DNA of 18,261 nt from DASQPR01 sp035713725. Its GTDB lineage: Bacteria > Actinomycetota > Actinomycetes > Mycobacteriales > Micromonosporaceae. How positions within the stretch are numbered: the first letter of the stretch is position 1; each line of letters starts with the position of its first letter. This document shows positions 5,384 through 12,846 of the stretch, piece after piece. Under the pieces are notes generated by a model that saw only the letters and a program-made list of their open reading frames with translations, had not been told where the DNA came from and did not search any database. A program made the translations under genes and the position numbers. The stretch is taken from assembly GCA_035713725.1 (NCBI GenBank), contig DASTMZ010000010.1, forward strand, positions 1-18,261, in the 5' to 3' direction.

Positions 5384-7063
5384 GTGGGACAAATCGATGA
5401 CATCGCAAGCAAGTACGTGCAGGAGTGGGCGCCGCTCGAACCGGTTGGCGCCACGTACGTCGGCATCGGTGGGTACGACGACCGGCTGACCGACGCGTCG
5501 CCGGCCGGCTTCGCCGCGCTCGCCGACCTGGACCGCCGTACGCTCGCCGCGCTGGACGCCGCGCAACCGGCCACCGAGCGAGAACGCGTCGCGAAGGAGG
5601 CGATGCAGGAGCGGCTCGGTCTCGCCGTCGAGCGCTACGACGCCGGTGAGACGACCAGCGAGCTGAACGTGATCTCCAGCGCGCTGCACAACATGCGGTC
5701 GGTTTTCGACCTGATGCCGATGGCCGGCGACAGCGCGGCGTCGAATGTTGCCAAGCGGCTCGCCGCGATGCCGGGCGCCCTCGAGCAGTACAAGCAGACG
5801 CTGCGCGAGGCCGCCGATGCCGGGCACGTCTCGTCGCGACACCAGATGCTCGAGATCGCGAAGCAGTGCGACTCGTGGACCGACGCCGCCGCGGACAACT
5901 TCTTCCCGGGCCTCGTGGCACGTGTGAACGCCGCCGGCGACGTACCCGACGCACTCAAGTCCGACCTCGACGCGGCCGGCGCCGCGGCCCGCGAGGCGAC
6001 GTCCGACTTCGCTCGGTTCCTGCGCGAGGAGATGGCGCCACGCGGCGCCGACAAGGACGCGGTGGGCCGTGACCGGTACGCGCTCGCGTCGCGCTACTTC
6101 CTCGGCGCGAAGGTCGACCTCGACGAGACGTACGCATGGGGCTTTGCGGAGCTTGCCCGCCTCGAGGCGGAGATGCGGGATGTCGCGAACAAGATCGTGC
6201 CCGGCGGTTCGGTCGACGACGCGGTCGCGGCACTCGACGCCGAGCCGGCCCGCAACATCGCCGGCAAGGAGGCGTTCCGCGACTGGATGCAGCAGCTGGC
6301 CGACCAGGCGATCGCCGAGCTGCACGGCACCCACTTCGACATTCCCGAACAGGTACGCCGCATCGAGTGCATGCTCGCGCCGACATCGGACGGCGGCATC
6401 TACTACACCGGCCCCAGCGAGGACTTCACGCGGCCGGGCCGGATGTGGTGGGCGGTGCCGGCCGGCATCAACGAGTTCTCCACGTGGCGTGAGGTCACGA
6501 CGGTCTACCACGAGGGCGCACCCGGCCACCACTTGCAGGTCGGGCAGACCGCGGTCCGAGCCGAGCTGCTCAACCGCTGGCAGCGGTTGCTGTGTTGGGT
6601 CTCCGGCCATGGCGAGGGCTGGGCCCTCTACTCCGAGCGCTTGATGGACGAGCTCGGCTACCTCGAGGACCCGGGCAACAAGCTCGGCATGCTGGACGGT
6701 CAGGCGTTCCGTGCCACCCGTGTGATCGTCGACTTGGGCATGCATCTCGAGCTCGAGATCCCGCGCGACAACCCGTTCGCCTGGCGGCCGGGCGAGCGCT
6801 GGACTCCGGAACTCGGCTGGGAGTTCCTCCGCGCGCACTGCCGCATCCCAGACGAGAACCTGCGCTTCGAGCTGAACCGTTACCTGGGCTGGCCGGGCCA
6901 GGCGCCGTCGTACAAGGTCGGCGAGCGCATCTGGATGCAGGCTCGCGAGGATGCCAAGGCTCGCAAGGGCTCGGCGTTCGATCTCAAGGCGTTCCACCGG
7001 GACGCGCTGAACCTCGGCGCGCTTGGTCTTGACCCGCTTAAGGCGGCTCTGGACCGGCTGTAA
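5384..7063 (+). CDS. DUF885 family protein, probable zinc metallopeptidase
   Basis: This is a 559-residue soluble protein of the DUF885 family, large helical proteins that resemble zinc carboxypeptidases. No signal peptide is visible, so it is likely cytosolic. The candidate catalytic motif is YHEGAPGHHLQ with His376, Glu377 and the His382-His383 pair, followed by GHGEGWALYSE with Glu411, a plausible third zinc ligand. Length is normal for the family. Start GTG 5384 is supported by the TAGGGT box 8 nt upstream and by the family-like N-terminus; upstream in-frame codons run through the PHP gene. A strong terminator follows 17 bp after the stop. Substrate is unknown; a peptidase role is inferred from the HExxxGHH-type motif, not demonstrated. 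Confidence 0.9.
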   Translation: MGQIDDIASKYVQEWAPLEPVGATYVGIGGYDDRLTDASPAGFAALADLDRRTLAALDAAQPATERERVAKEAMQERLGLAVERYDAGETTSELNVISSALHNMRSVFDLMPMAGDSAASNVAKRLAAMPGALEQYKQTLREAADAGHVSSRHQMLEIAKQCDSWTDAAADNFFPGLVARVNAAGDVPDALKSDLDAAGAAAREATSDFARFLREEMAPRGADKDAVGRDRYALASRYFLGAKVDLDETYAWGFAELARLEAEMRDVANKIVPGGSVDDAVAALDAEPARNIAGKEAFRDWMQQLADQAIAELHGTHFDIPEQVRRIECMLAPTSDGGIYYTGPSEDFTRPGRMWWAVPAGINEFSTWREVTTVYHEGAPGHHLQVGQTAVRAELLNRWQRLLCWVSGHGEGWALYSERLMDELGYLEDPGNKLGMLDGQAFRATRVIVDLGMHLELEIPRDNPFAWRPGERWTPELGWEFLRAHCRIPDENLRFELNRYLGWPGQAPSYKVGERIWMQAREDAKARKGSAFDLKAFHRDALNLGALGLDPLKAALDRL

Positions 7064-7080
7064 CCCTGCCGCGCCGATGT

Positions 7081-7121
7081 GCCAAAACGGGCGTCCACTT
7101 CCGGTGGGCGTCCGTTTTGGC
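7081..7121 (+). terminator. Rho-independent-type terminator after the DUF885 gene
   Basis: An 18-bp stem (7081-7098 with 7104-7121) encloses a 5-nt loop. It is built from GCCAAAACGGGCGTCCAC and its complement. Two positions pair as G-U only in the + strand transcript and become A-C mismatches in the minus transcript, so the structure is selected for + strand RNA. The U-run lies inside the distal arm, as is common in high-GC actinobacteria. Confidence 0.85.
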
Positions 7122-7252
7122 GTGGTGTTGCGCGGATCGGGTCGTGACGTGGTTGGCGCGTTCGCGGTGGCACTGCGGAACGCTGACTGCGTGACCCCCG
7201 GCGGCTCGCCTCGCTCGTGTTGAATGACGTCGTGCAGCCCGACCGCGTACCC

Positions 7253-7897
7253 ATGCCGCCAGCAGTTGCGGCACGACCGCGCGACGATCGCGACTACCCG
7301 GTGCCGGCGATCACGCCGTGGCTCGACGGCCGACCGACGTTCGCCGCCACCAGCACGTCGCGGACGTTGATCTGTGCGGTCGAGCGGCGATGTTCCATCT
7401 GCGGGACAGCGCTAGGTGACGCTCCGGTGCACCGAGTGGTCGCCGGCGCGGAAGCCCAAGCGATCGCCGACGCGGCGACTGATGGCGCGCGCTACCAGAA
7501 CCGCGCACCGACTGCCGAGGCTCCCGGGCACTTGGTGTGCATGCTCTACGCGGCCATCGTCTGCCCGTACCTCGCACGACCCAATGCCCGGCGTGGCGTC
7601 GACGTGAGCATCGGTGGATTCGTGGCATCACGTGGCGCCGCGCGTGGCGAGGTCGGCGGTGTCGGCGGTGCGGTCGTTGGCTTCCGGTCGTACGAGTTCG
7701 AGCTCGGCGACACGGTCGCGTTCCGGTTCGACGGTGTGACGTCCGTGCGACCGCACTTGCTCGGCACCGAGCACCTGTCCGAGCTACGGGACATGTTGGC
7801 CGCCACGACGGCCGATCCGATGCCGCTCGACGTCTGCCCGTCGTACCTGCTCGACGACGAGGACGCGGCCGTTCGTCGAGCGGCCACGTACCGATAG
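7253..7897 (+). CDS. Putative zinc-binding Cys/His protein, uncharacterised
   Basis: This protein of 214 residues (226 if begun at GTG 7217) matches a pattern I associate with an uncharacterised actinobacterial and phage family. It starts PPAVAARPRDDRDYPVP, then WLDGRPTF, a CSICG knuckle, and H-x-x-C-x-x-YA-x-x-x-CPYL followed by ARPNARR. In the longer numbering Cys59, Cys62, His105, Cys108 and Cys116 are candidate zinc ligands. After residue 125 the chain becomes Gly-rich and then acidic. No membrane segment is seen. None of the candidate starts (GTG 7217, GTG 7232, ATG 7253) has a Shine-Dalgarno or TAGNNT box; ATG 7253 is chosen because it fits the family N-terminus. It converges on the lipoprotein gene with 27 bp between stops. 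Function unknown. Confidence 0.7.
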   Translation: MPPAVAARPRDDRDYPVPAITPWLDGRPTFAATSTSRTLICAVERRCSICGTALGDAPVHRVVAGAEAQAIADAATDGARYQNRAPTAEAPGHLVCMLYAAIVCPYLARPNARRGVDVSIGGFVASRGAARGEVGGVGGAVVGFRSYEFELGDTVAFRFDGVTSVRPHLLGTEHLSELRDMLAATTADPMPLDVCPSYLLDDEDAAVRRAATYR

Positions 7898-7924
7898 CGC
7901 GCGGCGACCGGAGCCCGCCGGACG

Positions 7925-9874
7925 TTAGCGCAACGGCGCGGGCGATGCGGTCGTGACGCCGCCCGGTCCGCTCACCGCGGTGCCGGCGTTGGCGAGCGCG
8001 GTGTCCGAAACCATTGCAGCGTCACCGAACGCGTAGACGGTCGAGATCGAGCCGTTCGCGCCGACCAGAAACGTCACGGCACTCGGATCGAGTCCCTTGG
8101 TCGGGTCGACCAGGAGCACCGGGCAGCCGGTCGAGGCCGCGAGCATTTGCAGCTGCCACGACGACGTTGGTGCCAGCGCAATTGTGGTCGGCCCGTAGGC
8201 GTACGCCTCGAGCAGGCGTACCGACTCGGTCGCGCCGTCCCCGCCGACGATCTCGACCACGTTCATGGCCGGTCGACCGGACCACGCGGGGTGCAATGCG
8301 GCGGCCGCGTCGGCGCCGATCGCGTAGACGGTTGGCGTCGCCGTTGAGGTCTGGCCCGGCGGCAGGTCGTCGATGGCGTTGATGGCGGCGCGCTGCGCCG
8401 GGCTCAGCGTCGCGGACGAGATGAACAACGGCGTGGTGCGAAGCGCACTGAGCACCACGTTGATGTTGGCGATGGCCGCCTGATCGCGACTAGACACGAC
8501 GACCGCCGTAGTGGCTCCGACAAACGAGTCCGGCTCCGGATCGCGCTGGCCGGGCACCCGGTCCACCTCGTAGCCCAGGCTGGTGAGCGCGGCGACGACG
8601 CCGTCCGACACCGCTCCGACGGCGTCGATGAAACCATTGCCCGGCACCAGCACCCGCCGGATTTCCGCCTTGACCCGGGCGTCGAGAACGCCGCCGCGTA
8701 CGAAGAGCAGCGGCCCGCCGCCACCGCTGAACTGCGACGCGACCGGAGCGGCCGCCGGGTCGTCCAGGTCAACCAGGACCACCGTCCCGGCGTAGCGGTC
8801 GAGGGCCTCGGTGAAGTTCCCGTTCTTTGGTGCGTTGAGCCACCGTGTTCGCGACAGGGTGATCGCCGCGGCTATCGGGTCGGACTCGGCGAACCGTACG
8901 GCCGTGGTGGCTTGCCGTGGCCGGTACGTCGGTGTGCCCGGGGTCGTCGACTCGACGCGGGACGGGTTGGCGTTGGCGCCGGCCGGCGTAGCAGACACGG
9001 ACTCGATCGTCGTCGCGGTACGAAACGCGATGCGCTTGCCGTCCGGCGACCACGCTGGCGAGCCGACGCTGGTCGCACCGAACGTCACCTGCACGGGCTT
9101 GGCCGACTTGTCGGCGATCTTCTCGACGTAGAGCTGACCGCTCGTCCCGATAAACGCGACGCTGCCGCCGCCCGGCGCCAAGGCCGGATCGCTGCCGGCC
9201 GCGACCTTGACCGCCACCGGCTCACGCTGGTTCTCGTCGAGGATCCACACCTCTGGGCCGTGTGCGCCGGCGTGCTGGTAGGCGAGGCGATTTACCGAGT
9301 AGTCGTTCGGCACGCTGTTGGACGCCGAGGCGGCGCTCGGCGCGCTGTCGCCGGCAGACTCGTCGCCATCGAGATATTGCACGTCCTCGGTCTGATTCGC
9401 AGCGGTGAGGTTGCTCCCGATCCGCTCGAGACGCCACACGCCGTCGGCGCCACGTTCGGAGAACACGATCGAGCTGCCGCCCGTCGCCCACGTCGGGTGC
9501 GCCCGCTTCACTTGCGCGCCGGCTCGGGTCAGGACGCGTACGTCAGTGCCGTCCGGTCGCGCCGTCGCGATGTTGCCGTCCGCGTCGACGTACGCCAACC
9601 GGGAACCGTCGGGCGACCACGAGGCATCGTGCACGGCGGAGCCGAACGTCACCGGAGCGCCGCCAATGACGACACGCGAGCTGCCGTCGGTCACGGTTGG
9701 TGCGTCCGGGTTCGGCGGGTTCACGTTCTCGTTCGCGGTCAGCGACGTGCCGGGTCCGGATGAGGCGCGCGGCGCGGTGCGGTGGCTGGCGTGCGCGCAG
9801 CCGGTGGCCGCGGCCGCCAAGGTGGTGACCATGACGGCGGACAGAATGTGTTGCCGTCGGAGCCTGCGCGTCAT
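7925..9874 (-). CDS. Lipoprotein with TolB-like propeller and cell-wall-binding repeats
   Basis: The 649-residue exported protein starts with a twin-Arg-rich n-region and hydrophobic core, then ATGC with Cys26 as likely lipidation site. The lipobox is slightly unusual, with Ala at -3. Residues about 75-320 show propeller blades with WSPDGSRLAYVDADGNI and WSPDGKRIAF, plus a degenerate PALAPGGGSVAF. From about residue 325 the chain resembles cell-wall-binding repeat 2: AVSDGVVAALTSLGYEVDR is a hallmark. Two further copies are more diverged (YAIGADAAAAL, VYAFGDAAMVSDTAL). Such repeats hold proteins to the wall by non-covalent binding. The start is ATG 9874 with GGGAG 6 nt upstream; an upstream ATG/GTG frame to 9919 lacks this. 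It is the third gene of the DUF6230-DUF6114 group, 119 bp after DUF6114. Confidence 0.87.
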   Translation of the reverse strand: MTRRLRRQHILSAVMVTTLAAAATGCAHASHRTAPRASSGPGTSLTANENVNPPNPDAPTVTDGSSRVVIGGAPVTFGSAVHDASWSPDGSRLAYVDADGNIATARPDGTDVRVLTRAGAQVKRAHPTWATGGSSIVFSERGADGVWRLERIGSNLTAANQTEDVQYLDGDESAGDSAPSAASASNSVPNDYSVNRLAYQHAGAHGPEVWILDENQREPVAVKVAAGSDPALAPGGGSVAFIGTSGQLYVEKIADKSAKPVQVTFGATSVGSPAWSPDGKRIAFRTATTIESVSATPAGANANPSRVESTTPGTPTYRPRQATTAVRFAESDPIAAAITLSRTRWLNAPKNGNFTEALDRYAGTVVLVDLDDPAAAPVASQFSGGGGPLLFVRGGVLDARVKAEIRRVLVPGNGFIDAVGAVSDGVVAALTSLGYEVDRVPGQRDPEPDSFVGATTAVVVSSRDQAAIANINVVLSALRTTPLFISSATLSPAQRAAINAIDDLPPGQTSTATPTVYAIGADAAAALHPAWSGRPAMNVVEIVGGDGATESVRLLEAYAYGPTTIALAPTSSWQLQMLAASTGCPVLLVDPTKGLDPSAVTFLVGANGSISTVYAFGDAAMVSDTALANAGTAVSGPGGVTTASPAPLR

Positions 9875-9963
9875 CGTCGTCTCCCGTGTCGGGCCGTCGC
9901 TCGGCCGTGTGACACCCAAGACGTCGACAGCTAGCCCAAAGGTTGCCGCGACGAATGCCGCTA

Positions 9964-10014
9964 GTCGCGGAGATCGTCAGCTCGGCGGAGTCGTCAGCTC
10001 GGCGAAATCGTCAG
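9964..10014. repeat. Three 17-bp tandem units across the DUF6114 stop codon
   Basis: On the + strand the units are 9964-9980 (GTCGCGGAGATCGTCAG), 9981-9997 (CTCGGCGGAGTCGTCAG) and 9998-10014 (CTCGGCGAAATCGTCAG). Because 17 is not a multiple of three, each copy is read in a new frame, and the stop TGA (9994-9996) falls in the second unit. The gene therefore ends within a duplicated segment. Confidence 0.75.
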
Positions 10015-11745
10015 CGCGTCGGCCGTCAACGTCGTCGACTGCACGAAGACGAGCGAAATGACAGCGTCGGTGAAGAACAGCTCCGGAACGGTCAACGGTG
10101 GCGGCGACGACGGCGTGAAGTCGATCGGTACCGCGCCATCCAGGTTCCCCTTGATCTCGGTCGTGAAGAACTTCACCGTGCCGGAGACAGTCAGTGACGA
10201 ACTGGTGATGACGATCTCGTGATCGCCGACCGGCACGTCCAGCTCGAACGGCGTCGACGTCGACGACGTCATCGAGAACTGCATCACCTCGATGGTGCCG
10301 TTCGCGGTCGGTAGCGCGACGTTGCCGTCGTACGAGAGACCGCTCATGGTCAACAAGGCGGCCCGTTGTGTGGACGGGACTTCGTTGACCGTGGGCTGTC
10401 CGGGCGCAACGGCCAACGTCTTCGGCGTCGCCCGGCAGGTCGTCGGTGTGGTCGTCGGTGTGGCCGTCGGCACCGGCCTCGGACGAGTTGTCGCAGTTCG
10501 GCCGCTCGCTGTCGGCGTGGGCTTCGGCTTGGACGTCACCGTCGGTCGCGGTGTCGGCGACGGGCCCTCGGTCGGCGTCGGGTTCTCGGTCGGCGCCGCG
10601 CTCGGACTCGGTGACTCGGTCGGCGGCGCGCTGGGCGGGTCACTCGGCGGGTCGCTGGGTGAATCGGTCGCCGCCGGCAACACGCCGCCCAACAACCCGA
10701 ACACGCCGCCGACGAGCGATGCGACCGGCTTCGGCTGTTTGCCGTTGGAGGTGACTGGCGCCGCGGCGGCAGATCCGGTCCCGTTAGCGCTGCCGCGATG
10801 CGATCCGCCGGTGGGTGTTCCGCCGGTGCCAGCGGCCGGCGAGCTTGCGCGGGTCGATGCGCCCGCCGTGCGGCCTGCGACGCTGCCCGCTGCGCCGCCG
10901 CGCTTGTTGCTGGCCGAGGGGCCAACGGCGCGGGCGATCGCGGATTGGAGCGGTGTCGGCGTACACGTGTCGGCGGCGGCCGGGGCGGCGTACCGCACCG
11001 CAAAGGCTGCGGACGCGGCCAGCGTCGTCCCGACCACGGCGATGACGAGCGCTCGCCCACCGTGGCGGCCAGGATCGTTGGCCGGCCGCTGAGAGTCGTC
11101 TAGCGCATGACGCCGGACGCGAAACGGGTGGCGCTGCTCACCCTCCACGTTCTGCTCGGGTCTGTGCTGCTGGGTCGGGACTCCGACTCCATCTGCAGAC
11201 GTGGTCGCGTCGACGTCGGTTGGCCGAGCGAAGAAGTCGTTCGGGTCGGGGACGTCGGTCTCGGTCGGCAGCCCGTCAGCCGCGTCGTCCGGTCCCGCTC
11301 CGTCGGCATCGTCATCGGGTCCGGCCACAGTCGGTTGCGTGCCGCGGTCGTAGCGGCGTTTGTCCGGGACCCACGCGATGCTCAACGCGCCGCCTACGAT
11401 GCCCAGCAGCAGCCCGATCAAGAAGCCGCCGAGATTCACCGAGACGATCGAATACACCACGGCCGCATTGCCGACGATGCCGTAGAACAGGCGCTGCGAC
11501 GGCAGCGTCCAGGTGAGCGCGCCGCAGAGCACGACCACGAGCGGAATGATGTACGAGTAGAACCCGATGAGTCCGAGGTGGATCTCGATGTTGCCGAGGC
11601 TCAGATTGCCGCTGTAGAGGAGTTCGAGACCGCTCAGGATCAAGAACAGGCCGCCCCAGAACGGACGGGCCTTCCGCCATTGCCGGAAGGCGCGCCGCCC
11701 GCGCGTGAACCGACCATCCTGCGCCGCCGTCGCGTCCACGGTCAT
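9994..11745 (-). CDS. DUF6114 membrane protein fused to a stalk and secreted beta-rich domain
   Basis: The 583-residue protein is modular. Residues 1-130 are a DUF6114 module: FRQWRKARPFWGGLF, then four membrane helices at about 30-45, 56-78, 86-104 and 106-126. Residues 130-230 are an acidic, disordered linker. A second basic-then-hydrophobic segment at about 232-252 looks like a signal anchor (RALVIAVVGTTLAASAAF). Residues 255-435 are Ala/Gly/Ser then Pro/Thr/Ser-rich, like a wall-spanning stalk. Residues 440-583 are beta-rich and end in SSPPPLTVPELFFTD and ALTISPS. In streptomycetes DUF6114 proteins usually stop after the membrane part, so this looks like two neighbouring genes joined. Start ATG 11745 has GAGGAG 6 nt upstream. 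It follows the DUF6230 gene by 132 bp. Function unknown. Confidence 0.85.
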   Translation of the reverse strand: MTVDATAAQDGRFTRGRRAFRQWRKARPFWGGLFLILSGLELLYSGNLSLGNIEIHLGLIGFYSYIIPLVVVLCGALTWTLPSQRLFYGIVGNAAVVYSIVSVNLGGFLIGLLLGIVGGALSIAWVPDKRRYDRGTQPTVAGPDDDADGAGPDDAADGLPTETDVPDPNDFFARPTDVDATTSADGVGVPTQQHRPEQNVEGEQRHPFRVRRHALDDSQRPANDPGRHGGRALVIAVVGTTLAASAAFAVRYAAPAAADTCTPTPLQSAIARAVGPSASNKRGGAAGSVAGRTAGASTRASSPAAGTGGTPTGGSHRGSANGTGSAAAAPVTSNGKQPKPVASLVGGVFGLLGGVLPAATDSPSDPPSDPPSAPPTESPSPSAAPTENPTPTEGPSPTPRPTVTSKPKPTPTASGRTATTRPRPVPTATPTTTPTTCRATPKTLAVAPGQPTVNEVPSTQRAALLTMSGLSYDGNVALPTANGTIEVMQFSMTSSTSTPFELDVPVGDHEIVITSSSLTVSGTVKFFTTEIKGNLDGAVPIDFTPSSPPPLTVPELFFTDAVISLVFVQSTTLTADALTISPS

Positions 11746-11833
11746 GTGTTGCTCCTCTGCAGGTTCTATGTCAACGTGCGGTGCGTGGAACGGCCCGTCG
11801 CGGTTGGCTTGCGTACGCGGCCGTTCAACGCGA

Positions 11834-11868
11834 CGCGGGCCCCGTGGTCTCGATCCACGGGACCCGCG
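11834..11868 (-). terminator. Stem-loop after the DUF6230 gene, possible attenuator
   Basis: A 14-bp stem encloses a 7-nt loop (11834-11847 with 11855-11868), beginning 10 nt after the DUF6230 stop. One position pairs as G-U only in the minus-strand transcript and is a C-A mismatch in the + transcript, which supports a role in minus-strand RNA. No U-tract follows. Since DUF6114 lies immediately downstream with its own ribosome site and no obvious promoter, the hairpin may be a partial terminator or an mRNA-stabilising element. Confidence 0.65.
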
Positions 11869-11877
11869 CCTCGCGAA

Positions 11878-12468
11878 CTAGCAGCCGGTGCTGCCGAGAG
11901 TCAGGCTCAGACCCGGCAGAGTGAACGTGCCCGCGGTGGTTGCCCACGCGGTCTGCCGAAGATTGATGATCTTGACCTCGTCCGCGGCCTGGCCAAAGCC
12001 GCCCGCGACCCCATGGCTCGAGAGGGTCGAAGCGTCCTGGCCGATATTGATGTGCGTGAACGTCGCGTCGCCACTCAGCTCCGTCATGTCAATGAGCAGG
12101 TTGTCCGCGTGCGCCTTGGTCTCGCCAGAGCCCGCGGTGAGCTTCAACACGACTGTTCCGAACGGTGTCGGCTGCGCGACCGACTGACACAGGTCGGTCA
12201 GATCCGCGCTGCCGATCTCCGAGACTGCGACCGCGTGCGGCGTGCCGTTCTTCTCCTGGACGATCGAGCCGTACTGCACGAAGTCCGTACCCGACAGCTC
12301 GGACGCGGTGACGACGAACTGGACACCGGACACGGCGAACGACACCGGCACGGCGCCATTCGCGACTCCCGCGCCGAGCGCGCCAACCACGAGCACGGTC
12401 GGAACGATGGCGGCCGCGAACCGGCGCCAGCGGGTACCACCTTCGGTGGCTTGCTTCTGATCTCCCAC
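11878..12468 (-). CDS. DUF6230 family secreted protein
   Basis: The 196-residue protein belongs to DUF6230, a family of exported proteins from streptomycetes and relatives, some older entries of which are mislabelled cholesterol esterase. The N-terminus TRWRRFAAAIVPTVLVVGAL is a basic plus hydrophobic signal segment with a likely cleavage near NGAVP. The mature part is beta-rich: FVVTASELSGTDFVQYG, ADLTDLCQSV, ADNLLIDMTELSGDATF, QTAWATTAGTF and a final Gly-Cys. Two Cys residues (LCQSV and the last residue) could form a disulfide. No esterase catalytic motif is visible. The start is GTG 12468 with AGGAGG 6 nt upstream. The DUF6114 fusion gene follows, the pairing typical for this family; role unknown but at the cell surface. 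Confidence 0.9.
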   Translation of the reverse strand: MGDQKQATEGGTRWRRFAAAIVPTVLVVGALGAGVANGAVPVSFAVSGVQFVVTASELSGTDFVQYGSIVQEKNGTPHAVAVSEIGSADLTDLCQSVAQPTPFGTVVLKLTAGSGETKAHADNLLIDMTELSGDATFTHINIGQDASTLSSHGVAGGFGQAADEVKIINLRQTAWATTAGTFTLPGLSLTLGSTGC

Positions 12469-12749
12469 GCAGGTCCTCCTTTGACGTAGCGGTCACCGCA
12501 CGTACCGGTGCCGCGCGGCCCGTCGACCGTCGGTCGGTACGTGAGCCCGCCGGTCGCGTTGGGGCGTCGCGGCGTGGGCTGCCGGAGATCGTGCCGGATG
12601 CCCGGAGGCCGGACAAGAGCCTTGGCTACTCGTTGGTAACCGGGCGACGGGCAAGAGAGTCACGATCCGCAACGTGACCGACGCCACTCGTACTGACGGA
12701 GGTGTTCGAAATCAGGTCCAATATGGTCATAGCCGCCCACACAGCGCTA

Positions 12750-12766
12750 CCACCGGTGACCGGTGG
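12750..12766. repeat. Perfect 8-bp inverted repeat with 1-bp centre
   Basis: CCACCGGT-G-ACCGGTGG is a perfect palindrome except for its central base. As DNA it has the form of a dimeric regulator's operator. As minus-strand RNA it can form a 6-bp stem with a 5-nt loop about 80 nt after the RidA stop, so a weak terminator is the alternative. Confidence 0.5.
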
Positions 12767-12773
12767 CGGCCGA

Positions 12774-12791
12774 TGTTACGATCGAGTAACA
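12774..12791. repeat. Inverted repeat TGTTAC-N6-GTAACA
   Basis: Perfect 6-bp arms are separated by six bases (GATCGA, itself near-palindromic), giving arm centres about 12 bp apart, near one helical turn. It sits 7 bp from the CCACCGGT palindrome. It is AT-rich compared with its surroundings and looks like a regulator site upstream of the DUF6230 group. The regulator is unknown. Confidence 0.5.
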
Positions 12792-12846
12792 AAACGTCGT
12801 GGATCATCCGAGCGGGCGCGGACCCGTTGCCCCCGAGCGGCGATCG

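Larger units (their letters stand above)
12469..12846. other. 378-bp interval without a gene, holding two inverted repeats
   Basis: This gap lies between the RidA stop and the DUF6230 start, both on the minus strand. It must contain the control region for the DUF6230-DUF6114-lipoprotein group if that group is transcribed separately. I find no TAGNNT box with good spacing and no coding frame of convincing composition. The two clear structures are the inverted repeats at 12750-12766 and 12774-12791. Confidence 0.5.

Noticed and set aside
5276..6997. 573-codon minus-strand frame opposite the DUF885 gene
   Set aside because: It is the antisense of the zinc peptidase-like gene; the sense strand has the HExxxGHH and GHGEGW motifs. 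The antisense product shows no recognisable domain.
10450..10670. Repetitive TCGGCG-rich tract considered as a CRISPR or satellite array
   Set aside because: It encodes the Pro/Thr/Ser stalk of the DUF6114 fusion protein; the periodicity is codon-level low complexity with no conserved repeat-spacer structure.
11107..12489. 460-codon + strand frame across DUF6114 and DUF6230
   Set aside because: It is antisense to both envelope genes, which have ribosome sites and family motifs. The product is Arg/Asp/Ala-rich and spans the intergenic hairpin.
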